Origin: Bryoerythrophyllum caledonicum
Lineage: Eukaryota > Streptophyta > Bryopsida > Pottiales > Pottiaceae
Direction: 5' to 3'
Length of the DNA: 64,000 nucleotides
NCBI GenBank assembly: GCA_963971425.1
Contig: OZ020518.1
Location: 10,085,989-10,149,988 of the forward strand
This document shows positions 32,996-43,137 of the stretch, piece by piece (within the stretch, counting starts at the first letter, position 1; each line of letters starts with the position of its first letter). The notes under the pieces were generated by a model. The model ran no database searches and was not told the origin of the DNA. It saw only the letters and a program-made list of their open reading frames with translations. The position numbers were made by a program, and so were the translations under genes.

Positions 32996-35900
32996 CTAAG
33001 TCGTTTCTTGAGTTAGTCTTTCGCTAGCTGGAACGGACCTCACCCGAAAACCTCTGGAATCCAAGAAGTCATGCAACCTTCGGAGCCTCATTCCAAGGCC
33101 GTCTTCATTTGTGGAGAGCGGTGCAGCTATCTCATGGAGTGGATGAAGCATTCCGGCTTCGATTTCAGCCTCCAACCTTGAGAGGGTGGCGTCGGTGTTG
33201 TGCAAAGCTGCATCCAAGTGCCTTGCTAGCAACGTTTGCCGATAAGCCTTGTCGAGTAGCTTCATGACAAGCTGATGCATACGATTAAGGTCGCATACCC
33301 ATGTCTCGCCTAATTCTCAAAGGTTGGAAGCCACTCGGGTTACATCTCCAGTTTCGGTATCAGAGGGGACATCATTATCGGGGAAGCCCTCGGTATTCGG
33401 GTGTCGACCATTGTGTTGGCAGAGAAGATTCATCATTCCTCCTTGGATTGTGCCACTAAAGGAGCCCAGATATCGAGCAATTTTTCGCTCCACCCGGTCA
33501 GGTCTTGTCATTTTCAGGACCTTAATCTGGTGCTTACAGATGCTACCTTTCTGGGAATGAACACATTGGCAGACGGCCCATTCGGTGCATGGATTGTATA
33601 CCGCATACGTAATGTGTCTCCTATTCGAGGATTTAACGCATGCAGGACCTCCCGACCACTCGGGCAAGGTGACCACATTATCGGGAATTCTATTTGTTTG
33701 GTTGATTGCATTAACCATGATCTGCCGCTGCCTCTTGTTCTTTATAAAACCGTTCAGCTTACACCAGTGACTCTAATCATACTTTTTGATGACATTTCCA
33801 GTGAGCTCATGAATAAGCCATTCCATCCTTCGGCCGATAAGCTTCCTTTTGGATTGCCGGAGCACTGCTTTCATGTTAGAATGGTATGATTCGATTGCTA
33901 CAGTGGTGTCCTGGCCAACATGGGGGATTTTCCAATCTCCCACAACCCACATTTTGATTTTCAGGAGCCATTCATTGTCGAAGTACTTCCAGTATGCATC
34001 AGCGTCTGGCAAGAGAGCCTTAGCTTCGCCGTAGACGTGCCGCATCCACTCTACCAAATTCCACACCTTATCGCCGGGAGCTCTCGCCGAAGGGTCTTGG
34101 AAGTCACTAGGTGTCTCCGATACGTACATAAGTGAGCCCACAATTCACAAGGCTCCGGCCCTCGTCTCCATGTCTTTCAACTTAGCACATGCATTGTTCT
34201 GCCACGCTCGACGAGCATGCGAGAGACATAGAAATAGATGCGAGTTCGGCCAAACCTCCCTGCAATAACGCAAGGTGTCGATAAGTACAACTCGCCGAAG
34301 GCCCGTCACCCGATAACGTAAGAATACTAAATCGCTTACCGAAGAGAGTTGATCTCATTATCGGCGTCGTCAAGTACAAAGGCAGTGGGTCTCCAGTCCG
34401 GCCTTATCTGCACCAACTTCTGCTTCAGAGCGCGCATCCAAGGCACCAGATCTGTTTGTTTGGATTTCGCAGTGATCACGAAAGCCATTGGAACACCATT
34501 TCTCCACTCGTCAAATACCATCATCGTGAAGAGTGGATACTGGACTCGCAAGCAAGAAATTAAGCGGTATGGAAGTGAGTGCTCTTAAATTTTAGATGGA
34601 CCCTACATGGACCACGGTATAGGTATGTGTACCTTTTTGTTGTTCGTTGCGAATGTCCCGTCTATAGCAATAATGTTATCGTGACTGTATTTCAGCATCA
34701 TGTGCGTCTGAAATGGGGTTTGAATCCCAATTACGAAAGGTACGTTATCGGCATTCAGTACTCCGTCAACCTTGCTGCCCGGGTCTTGGTAGTAAAAAAC
34801 CATACCTCAGTTTTCTCTTACCCACATTCTGACACTCTCAGCGTCGTTGTCGTGTTTCTCGTATAGTTCTTTCGCACGGACTCCGCATATGTTGCAGATG
34901 TCCTCCATGCTAGAGAAACAATCCCGAGAAGGCGTAAGAGTGCCCTCATCGCGTGCCTTTAGTACCAGCTTCTGGTACTTCTGTATTATAGCTGCCATCG
35001 GAACTTGCTCCTCAAATTGCCTGAGAACCCAAAGCCTTACTTCCTCCGACATGTACTTCCGAAAGCGGAGCTTTCTCCTCTGCACATTGTCCTTATCGTG
35101 GACGATGAGGCCCTGTGTGTCGACATGTTCCGAGCAAAAGTATCCTATCTCGGCGATATATGGGAGATAATAGTACTTCTTTACGTAGAATCGACATTGG
35201 CAGCCCACTTTCATAAAGCCCCTCTCCTTTGCATCAGTGGCACGAGGGCCTTTCTGGCCAGCGCCGGACGTAACTTGTTCCCCTTTGTGATTGTATTTCG
35301 ATGGCGTTGGTATCATTTTGGGCGTGATAGCTTGGATCTTGTCCTTGTTGTCTTTGGGACTGTATTGACAACGCCATCTGCTTATCGGCAATGACCATTA
35401 AAGATACGTGCAGTACTGAAGAGATATTACGGCACAGCTGATAAGCAAATCTACCGTGCATATCGTGATATCAGAGCTCGAGATTCACTTACCACTGGTA
35501 CTCGATGTGGCAGTTCCACCGATAGTGCGTCTTCTCGCCGACGTTTGTGGGGTCGTTCTTGTCGCGGACGAGGGTAGTCTCTACATCCTTTTGGCCAGAC
35601 TGCTCACCCTCCACAAAATCCGAGATCCTATCCCAAGGAATGTAGGCGATAAGCTTGGACTGCTTCCTCTTCGATGATTGCGGATCCTCTACGAACCTCG
35701 TATCATTCTCGGCCTCCATCTTCCACCTAAGACATTTCCATGTCAAAATTCCTGGAGGAGGGTTCAGTAATGAATCGCGCATCCGAAGTACCTTGTGACC
35801 GTGTTTCTTCAGGTAGTCTGCATGCAGGCCTTCTCGAAACGCGGCATCAAGGTCCTCCACCCCCTTCTCATGCACGCCAGCCGATTTCTTTCTCCCTTGA

Positions 35901-36013
35901 CGCCTCCACTTCCTCCCTGCTGCCCCGTTATCGGCAACGGTTGGTGGCGCCATCTCGCCAGAATTCAATGTTGGCGTGTCCTGTATGGGGAGATTGAGAT
36001 CGAGGAACTCCAT
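32996..36013 (-). pseudogene. MULE transposase with DDE motifs and SWIM zinc finger, four in-frame stops
   Basis: It would cut and rejoin the element's ends in the nucleus. Exon 1 starts at ATG 36013 inside the right TIR (MEFLDLNLPIQ) and ends at GTAAGT near 35489. Then come a Cys/His DNA-binding region (WNCHIEYQ, GCQCRFYVKKYYYL, YFCSEH), the first catalytic Asp in IIAIDGTF (34660), a short intron whose splicing joins NNKK to YPLFTMMVFDEW, the second Asp in FVLDDADNEI (34369), a GTAAGC intron, CLSHARRAW, WKYFDNEW, and IESYHSNMK with the likely Glu (33890). A SWIM finger C-x-C-x8-C-x-H lies at 33530-33571. Stops at 34807, 34145, 33317 (TGA) and 33773 (TAG) break an otherwise continuous frame. 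Confidence 0.9.
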
Positions 36014-36397
36014 TCACGCCGAGACAAGCACTTCCCTTCCGGCAGGGTACAAGACGACACAATAGATGGTGCGAAAGACGGCACCAAACGCAAACGATGT
36101 GGATGACACTTCACCTTTGCAGCCACCAAGAAGGACGGGTCATTCTGGAGTACACGTGGCGGGGCGAGAAGGGGGTTTCGGTGATCCGAAGAAGGCGGGG
36201 AGAGAAGGGGCTGTCGGCGAGAATGCCTATAAGGGATGCGGGCAGGGCGAAAAAATTGTGGGCGAAAGTGGACGTTATCGTGCGAAGAAGGGCGCATGGA
36301 GGCAAAAAGGCGCTTGGAGAGAAGGGCCGCTCTTCGCGGTGTCAGGGCTAAAATCGGGCCCTGACATCGCGAACCCGGATTGACTGTAGTGACCGGG
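35640..36397 (-). repeat. Right TIR of the MULE
   Basis: Inverse of 24567-25186 plus the ~100-base block missing on the left. It carries the transposase start codon and first coding part, so promoter and N-terminus lie inside the TIR. Confidence 0.9.
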
Positions 36398-36406
36398 GGA
36401 TGCGTC
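36398..36406. repeat. Right target-site duplication of the MULE (GGATGCGTC)
   Basis: Exact copy of 24558-24566, directly after the terminus CTGTAGTGACCGGG. Confidence 0.95.
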
Positions 36407-36497
36407 TTATTTATGCTCTTGTTTCATAATGTAACAAGGCTTTTTGGCTCAAAAAGTTGATGTCTCAGACCAGATTTGTTGTTTTTCTTTGTTCTTA

Positions 36498-36840
36498 GGG
36501 CCAGTTTACATTACGGTGGAGAAGTCCACCGGTCATGAATTCTAGGGGAATTCTGAAATTTGATTGGCCAAGAGTGACGCTCTTCTTCGATGGGGGTTTA
36601 CACTACGGCCAAGAGTCCTCCGGTGGAGAACTTTGTGCATGGATGAAAAAATGACATGGCTGCCAATGTGGCGACACTTTTTGGAGGGGAGGTTCTCCGG
36701 AGGTCAAGTTTCTTGGGCGAGCTCAAAGCCTCGGACAAGAAACATGGCCTTGCACAGTGTCCTTTGCCTCAAATAACCATATCTTGGGCTGAAATTCTTG
36801 ACCGACCGGTGCGATTCTTCACCTTAGTGTAAACTGGCCC
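36498..36840. mobile_element. Tourist-like (PIF/Harbinger-type) MITE
   Basis: Termini GGGCCAGTTTACATTACGG and, inverted, GGGCCAGTTTACACTAAGG; the arms extend about 45 bases with mismatches. Both sides are flanked by TTA (36495-36497 and 36841-36843), the three-base duplication typical of PIF/Harbinger elements. 343 bases, no coding frame. Confidence 0.85.
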
Positions 36841-36843
36841 TTA

Positions 36844-38010
36844 ATATATGCCTCACGTATGTGTATGATCAGAACACGAATTGTCTTGATGACATCAGAG
36901 TTTTCCTGAAAGTGCTTCCCGAATGGGCAAGTCGATAGGAATATGGTGCCAGGCAGCCAGAGAGTATGAGATGTATAAACGGAAAAAAAAGCATGAGGAA
37001 ATTTCATATCGCCTTTTTCTACACCAATGAAATGCTTTGCAATCAATGTTTTTGGGCCCTACCCCATGCAAGCTAAAGCTCGGATTTTTTGCCTAAATAC
37101 CCCGGTCGAGCGTTGCACCAAGCCTCAAGCTCGGAAGGGTGGGGGAAGGGTAGGGACAGAACCGGCCCCTATTTTTATGTTGGAGGGGGGGCGTATTTGA
37201 TCGAAGGGGAGGCCACCCTCGGTAATCTCGAGCTGCAGGCCTAAATTTTGTAAAAAAAACCATGGTGAATAAAGAGATCCCTAAAGCTCCCCCATAGTAC
37301 CCTAAGTTCTCACAGGGTTGACCAATAGTTCCCTCAAACCTTTTCCAAGGCAAGACACCATGTGCATGTGGTCCCGGTTACTAACATGAGACCTTAAGAT
37401 TTGGGGTTCCTATCTAGTGTATTTTGGTGACTTTCAGGAAAACTCAATCGTCCGATACGACTGTTCAATGGCCAGTTGAAGGGAATATATGTCCCCTTAC
37501 CAAATGCAAAAGCTTGGAGAACTCTACTCAAGCCACATTTTGTAACATGATATTTTTTGTATATTTGACATACAAGGTGTAAGAATACAATAGTTACAAA
37601 AGTTTGTATTTGTGTTGAGCCGATCCAATGACTCATGACAATTGTAATTTAGATCATTAATGCACCTACAATGTGCTTGCGAAGTTGTGATATGGTCATG
37701 TATTCTACATGGATGGTGTCATATTTGAGCAGGATTACGTTCAGATATTGAAATGACCACCAAACGAAAGATGCTAGTTGAAGAATCTTCAATCCAAAGG
37801 TGTATAGTCTTGCTAAATTTTAATACATTTGTTGTATGTTAAGAGTAAAATACATGACCGTATATATGGTCATCCACTAACCTTTAAGGGTTAATCAATA
37901 GCTGCAAACAACAAAAGGATGTGTGTCAAAAGTGCCTTTTGACAATAGTCAGAGGATAAACTGTGGCCCCTCGTGCTCGACAAATGCCAAGAACAATCTA
38001 TTCAAGACTA
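36844..38010. other. Spacer with repeat remnants, no gene seen
   Basis: 37130-37260 is a decayed relative of 38230-38365 (shared GGCCCCTATTTT-type phrases). 37575-37860 belongs to a dispersed repeat also present at 20545-20720 and, inverted, at 45620-45740. Confidence 0.55.
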
Positions 38011-38201
38011 TTACACTAAATATTGCATTTAGTGTACTAACACAAATAGTGTACTTACCCTAGTACACTAATTGCAAAGAAGTTGACAAATAATGTTAGC
38101 CATCCATGGCATTCATTATACTCCCAAATTCCAATCAACTTTCTTGTGCCAATAAGAATAAAATGAACTAAAAAGATACCCCCTATCAACCGCCTACCAG
38201 C

Positions 38202-38478
38202 GGCCAGGGAGAATTGACCCCCTCGCTCGTCCTTACCCGTGGGGGCCATGAGGTGGTAGGGCAAAACTTGGCCCCTATTTTGTTTTTGGATGGGGCCCTA
38301 TTTATAGCAAAAAGAGACCTCCGCATAAAACAATGCCGTAGGCCCCGAATTTGTCAAAAAAAATCCAAAAAAGCCTCTGGATCCTCCAAAAAAAGAAGAC
38401 CAAAAAAATGACCCCATGCAAACAAGACGGGGGCCCACCTCGGGTAAGGACGAGCGAGGGGGTCAATTCTCCCTGGCC
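38202..38478. mobile_element. Small element with 38-bp perfect inverted repeats
   Basis: 38202-38239 and 38441-38478 are perfect inverted copies (core AGAATTGACCCCCTCGCTCG). The same end motif, GAGGGGGTCAATTC followed by CCCTGG, occurs at 3032-3053, where it is also part of an inverted repeat. This suggests a family of short non-autonomous elements. Confidence 0.7.
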
Positions 38479-38509
38479 CCTACCAGCCCCCATTACTTAA
38501 TTGAATAAA

Positions 38510-39250
38510 ATGCTTCTTTGTGAAAAGGTTATTTTCTCAAAAGTTTATTTTTTCAAAAGACTTCTTTTTCAAATGGTTACTTTTTCAAAATGGGTACTTT
38601 TTCAAAATGGTTACTTTTTTAAAATGGTTACTTTTTTAAATGTATACTTTTGACAAGTAACTGTTGAGAAGGTTACTGTTTCAAACAGGTATTGTTTCAA
38701 ATGGTTACTTTTTTGAAAGACAACTTTTTCAAAAAGTTTCTTTTACAAATGCTTACTTTTAAAAAAGCCTATTTTTCAAAATTATTAATTTTTCACATGT
38801 TAACTTTTTGAAAAGCTTACTTTTTCAAAATGTTACTTTATCAAAAGTTAATTTACCAAAGGTTATGTTTTTTAAATGTTGTTTTTCCAAATGTTTTCTT
38901 TTTCAAATATTTCCTTCTTCAAAAGATTACTTTTTCAAAAGCTTCCTCTTTTAACTGTTTTCTTTTCCAAATTTTTCTGTTTTTATAGTTTTTGTTTTCC
39001 AAATCTTTCCTTTTTCATATGATCCTTCTTTCAAATGTTTTTTTTAGAAAAAAATTCTTATTCTTTTTAAATCTCACTTTTTATTTTCCAATCTCTTTCT
39101 TGAATTTTATTTATTTTGGATTGCAAATTCATGTTTTCTCTCAATTGGTGGTGTTTATGAATTGTTCTTTCTTCAAAGTTGTTGATTTTTCTATATTGTT
39201 TTTTTCTCCAAGTTGTTGTTTTTTCCAATTTTTTCTTTAAAAGTTTTTAT
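38510..39250. repeat. Degenerate ~17-bp T-rich minisatellite
   Basis: Units around GGTTACTTTTTCAAAAT repeat for over 700 bases. Copies near 38580-38640 are almost identical; those beyond 38900 decay progressively into general T-rich DNA. Confidence 0.8.
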
Positions 39251-39484
39251 TTTTTCTATTCTTTACGTTTGATACTCCAAATGTACAAATAACTCTCTTC
39301 TACTTTTGATACACTAAATGATCACGAGTAGAAAAAAATTTATTCCAATCTTTACTGGAATTCCCAATTAGAGTAGTAGTTGGCATTCAATATAATATTT
39401 TGTCATTACACTAATAGTTTAGTTTGCATTGGTGTGCATAGTCGTACTTAGTGTTTGGTACACTAAATACAATATTTAGTGTAG

Positions 39485-40670
39485 TGTACTTACCCGTTGT
39501 TCCCAAGGGCTTAAGGGTAGTCCTTGTCATTTATTTTAGATACTTGAGGTACATTTAGATACCCCTCATTTACTTAAAAAATTTACTTTGAATTTTGGAC
39601 CTCAGGGGTATTGCCACGTATCATCACTAGGAGAAGAGGGTGCCACCTGGGTATCACCGGGTTCCACCACTTGATATAATCCCTTCCTCTTTTATTTTTC
39701 TTCTTCTATCACATATAATAAAAGAGGAGGGGCCAATACCCGCCCGATACCCAAGCAATCCATTGTGTCACGTGGCGATACCTTGCCTATCCCAATACTG
39801 ACCTTCCTTGACACATGGCAATAGCTAGGTAAAAGAAGAAGGGACATACTTGGTGATGGAAGCGGGGGATACCTAGGTGATACCCGTTGTAGGAGACATC
39901 GACATGTGGAATTTCTTTTATTTCTTTTACTTTTACTTTTACTTTTATAGTTTTAGTTACCTTCCATAAACTTACATTACTTGTTGGGGACAATAGATTG
40001 GTATACTAGTTTATTATATATATATAGAAAAAATCCACACAATAAGATTGCATTACTCTACTTACTATACAGTAAATAACAATTCTCATCCTCACTCAGA
40101 ATTCCATATGTGGTCATAGTTTGTATGTGTGAGACTGTATGTAGAGGACTCAGCCTTCACCTATTGCACACACAGAATTCAATTCCTAGTGTGACCATGA
40201 TCGTTTCAAAGTCAAAGATGATCAATGAACTTTTCTTTGCAGAAATTGATAATTATGATTTTGCAATGTACGGTACAGTATGTGACTGAAATATGAAACC
40301 TTACGCAGTTGCAATGTTTCATTTTTTGTTCAGCTATGGCAGATGACCAAATTCCAATCTCGTCCGTGGACGGCCGTTGAAAATTTTCACAACAATTTAG
40401 GGTTTAGCATATGTAAGTTGACTGCCTGTTGTTATTACTTTAGTCTGTTTTTACTTTGGTCTATAAGTCTGCTTTGGTCAAGTGTTGCTTTTACTTTGCT
40501 TGTTGCTTGCACGTTTACTTTTACTTTGATTGAATGAATATATTGACATGTGAATTTGTTTTTCCATTTATTTTTCTTTTGGGACATATTTATATACTAG
40601 TAGCTTATTATCTTTCTGAAATATATTTTGTTCCTCTTGTGCTTGTTAGTTTATCATTCAATTGAAGAAT
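39485..40670. other. Spacer and upstream region of the Dof-like gene
   Basis: 39600-39910 holds several GGTATCACC / GATACC phrases of a decayed repeat, also seen near 9210-9290. A (CTTTTA)n microsatellite lies at 39912-39948. 40400-40530 has many TTTACTTTG phrases. The promoter of the downstream gene must lie here; TATATAT at 40016 and TTTATATACT at 40589 are only candidates. Confidence 0.45.
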
Positions 40671-41498
40671 ATGGGGAACGACAAGATGGTGGATGAATTG
40701 AATGAGAGTGAGCTTGGAGATGTGGTGGACATCCCAATTGATGGTGAACTTGAGAGTATTTTCAATGGTATTGACTGGGACAACAACTTTGACCTACTCC
40801 CGGAAGATATGCCAGATTGCCCATTACCGGGTGATGTGCATGAAAGCAGAGTGAGCATGCAACAACTCCTCTACGATGGACTTAATACTCCACCAATGGT
40901 TGGAGATTTTCTACATCAACAAATGCCTCCACCATCTCCACTGCCACTCCCGAGCATAGATTGCATGGATCAAAGAGGTGTGATCATGCAACATCTATAT
41001 AACAGACCATTGATTGAACAATTTCCGCTTCAACAATGGCTTCCACCACCTCCACCTCTATCTCTATTTCCAAACATGGGTTATAGGGGTCAAAGACATG
41101 TGAACGTGCAACAACAAAGAATTCCAAGTATGGTAGCCTCTCCACTTTCAGATCCACGGCGTGCTTTTACAAGTCATTCAGTTATTGATCCAAACCAACC
41201 ATCAAGCTCTAATTCTCAAGCCCTAAATCATTCAATTATTGATCCAGATCGACCATCCACCTCTAATTCTCAAGCCCCAATGTTTAAGAAGCAAAGTAAG
41301 GGTGGTCCGGGAAGACCAAGACGTATATATGAGCCTGAACACCTAAAAGGGGTGGAAAAAAAATGTCCAAAGTGTTCTTCAGTACAGACCAGGTTTCAAT
41401 ACTTCAACAATTCTGCTACCGTTGGAAAGGCTCAACCAAGATATAAATGTATGAAATGTACGGCAATGTTTACGTACTACCCCGAGTCATCAAAATGA
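40671..41498 (+). CDS. Dof-like zinc-finger protein with the finger at the extreme C-terminus
   Basis: An intact intronless frame of 275 residues, start at ATG 40671 (MGNDKMVDEL). The N-terminus is acidic (activation-domain-like), the middle rich in Pro, Gln and Ser with a doubled module (SVIDPNQPSSSNSQA / SIIDPDRPSTSNSQA). A basic AT-hook-like GGPGRPRR precedes the finger CPKCSSVQTRFQYFNN, then QPRYKCMKC and MFTYY. This resembles the Dof consensus (CPRC-S-T-F-YYNN-QPRY-C-x2-C), but the two CxxC pairs are 24 rather than 21 residues apart and the usual Gly-rich tail after the finger is absent. Probably a nuclear DNA-binding protein; it could be a divergent Dof or a convergent CxxC/CxxC finger. 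Confidence 0.65.
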   Translation: MGNDKMVDELNESELGDVVDIPIDGELESIFNGIDWDNNFDLLPEDMPDCPLPGDVHESRVSMQQLLYDGLNTPPMVGDFLHQQMPPPSPLPLPSIDCMDQRGVIMQHLYNRPLIEQFPLQQWLPPPPPLSLFPNMGYRGQRHVNVQQQRIPSMVASPLSDPRRAFTSHSVIDPNQPSSSNSQALNHSIIDPDRPSTSNSQAPMFKKQSKGGPGRPRRIYEPEHLKGVEKKCPKCSSVQTRFQYFNNSATVGKAQPRYKCMKCTAMFTYYPESSK

Positions 41499-43137
41499 GA
41501 ACATAACTAGTATTCATAATTATACTTGAGAAATAATAACTTTAAGTAGATTACGTTTGAAGCTAGATATCATATTGAAGAGATACTATATTGATATACT
41601 CAAACCACCTTCCCAACAATGTGACAAAAACAACGGGACGGTTTGACAACAACCTATCTTTTTTTTTTCTTTTTTTTTGGTTTAGTTTGTTCTCCAAACA
41701 CCTCAGTTAAAATTCGATATTTCCTTTATAGACATCTCTAACACTATGTGCAAGGTATGTATCTTTTAGTGCAGCCAAACATTTGATTATTTATAGATCA
41801 AATCCTTGTATGGTGGTTGACAAGTGAGAAGTTTTCATGTACACTGCTACAAAAGGATGTCCGGACTTTGTGATGTCACTCAAAGTTGATGTGGTCATCC
41901 GGTTGACACATATCCCTCCATTGTCTTTGCTTCGAGCACTACACAACAACAACAAAACAAACCATGTTTCCTGACACCCGTTGTTGATGCCGTGGATGGA
42001 AAGCATGGTCTTAACACATACCTCTTCACACTTACCAGCAAGTTTGTCTCTATCACTCTATGGTTGTTCATATATTTATAACCATATAAATATTATGCCT
42101 GGAGAAAAGTACAACCCAAAGGCCAGCTTACATCCTGGTCCACTTTTCACACCTATTTAAGTTAATGGGACATCCAAGTGAGAAATTGGCACCACCGCTT
42201 TTCATCTTTTAGTTCCCCTTTTGGTACAAGCAAAAAAAAAACTTTCATTGCTTTAGATTCTCAAGCAAGAAGTATCCATAAAGACTGCAACTTGACGTCT
42301 CTCCAGAGTCAAAAGTAAACTACAATGACGAGTTGATTATGCACTTCAAGGTGATGCCACATATCAACGATTTTGTAGAGTATCTGATATGAAAATTGTC
42401 ATGCTGCTTTGAATATTTCAGGTTGTCGCAAGTCTTGACTTGTGCTTGTTTTTCCAGGCTCGGATCTAGAGAGACTTGTTTGCAATATTGATGGTGAGTC
42501 GTGGTTTCAAATTCTTCTTCTTTCTGTCACTTGTGACTTAATCTAGACTAAAAAAAGGTAACCTTGCTATGTATGCATCCCATGTTGGAGGGTAATCTTT
42601 CTTCATTGGATTGGTACACACTTTGCCCCCTCCCCTAGAAATAATTCGTTTTAGGTTCGATGAGCTATGTCAATGAACACTTTTGTCCTCATCTTCAGCA
42701 AAAACCACCATGTTGGTTAGTCACCTTGTTAATAGTTTGTCACCTTGTTTTGCACTTATTTTAGATAGTTTATTCAAGAAGTGATATGAAGGCTCTTTGT
42801 CAAGAGGCTGCCATGCTGCCATGGTTCTAGTTACTTTCCTTGCAGACACTACATGTACAAATTGTGGAGACTTTTTGGTTACAAATCACTCAACACGTCG
42901 ACCGAAGGAGCTATGGAAGATCATATCAATGGGCAAGCAGGCAGCTACTAGACTTAGTAGAGTGTGAATGTGTTGCTCATTAATGACAAAGATAACTGCG
43001 GTCTTTCACTTACAAAAAAGATGTGCAAAGGGGTAATTGAGGAATGTCATGTATGAGGCGGTCCATTATGGACATGCACAGACTGAGATCCTAGCGAGCA
43101 TCCTCTCGAGCTACAGGTTGCACAAATTGGACACGCT
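41499..43137. other. Spacer, no gene seen
   Basis: AT-rich. 42450-42540 is related to 19780-19860, and 42590-42900 to 52430-52740, so the 3' surroundings of the F-box copies were duplicated too. 42990-43137 is the 3' flank of the F-box pseudogene. Confidence 0.55.

Larger units (their letters stand above)
24567..36397. mobile_element. Mutator-like transposon (MULE) with Ulp1-type protease, 11.83 kb
   Basis: Bounded by a perfect 9-bp target duplication and by inverted termini CCCGGTCACTACAGTCAATC. The inverted repeats are long, about 620 bases left and 770 right. Inside: an accessory gene and a Ulp1 protease gene on the plus strand, and a MULE transposase on the minus strand, arranged convergently. 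This gene set matches the Ulp1-bearing MULEs of plants (KI-MULE/Kaonashi type, from memory). The motif CCGATAA recurs throughout. A foreign segment (about 29.60-31.35 kb) seems nested in it. In-frame stops in all three genes suggest this copy is not autonomous, although the target duplication is still perfect. Confidence 0.95.
38011..39484. mobile_element. Element-like segment with palindromic terminal inverted repeats
   Basis: The left end TACACTAAATATTGCATTT plus AGTGTAC is matched inverted at the right end near 39459-39484 (ACACTAAATACAATATTTAG plus TGTA). Each arm is itself a near-perfect palindrome. Inside are a nested inverted-repeat element (38202-38478) and a T-rich minisatellite. No coding frame. 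Target duplications not identified. Confidence 0.45.
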
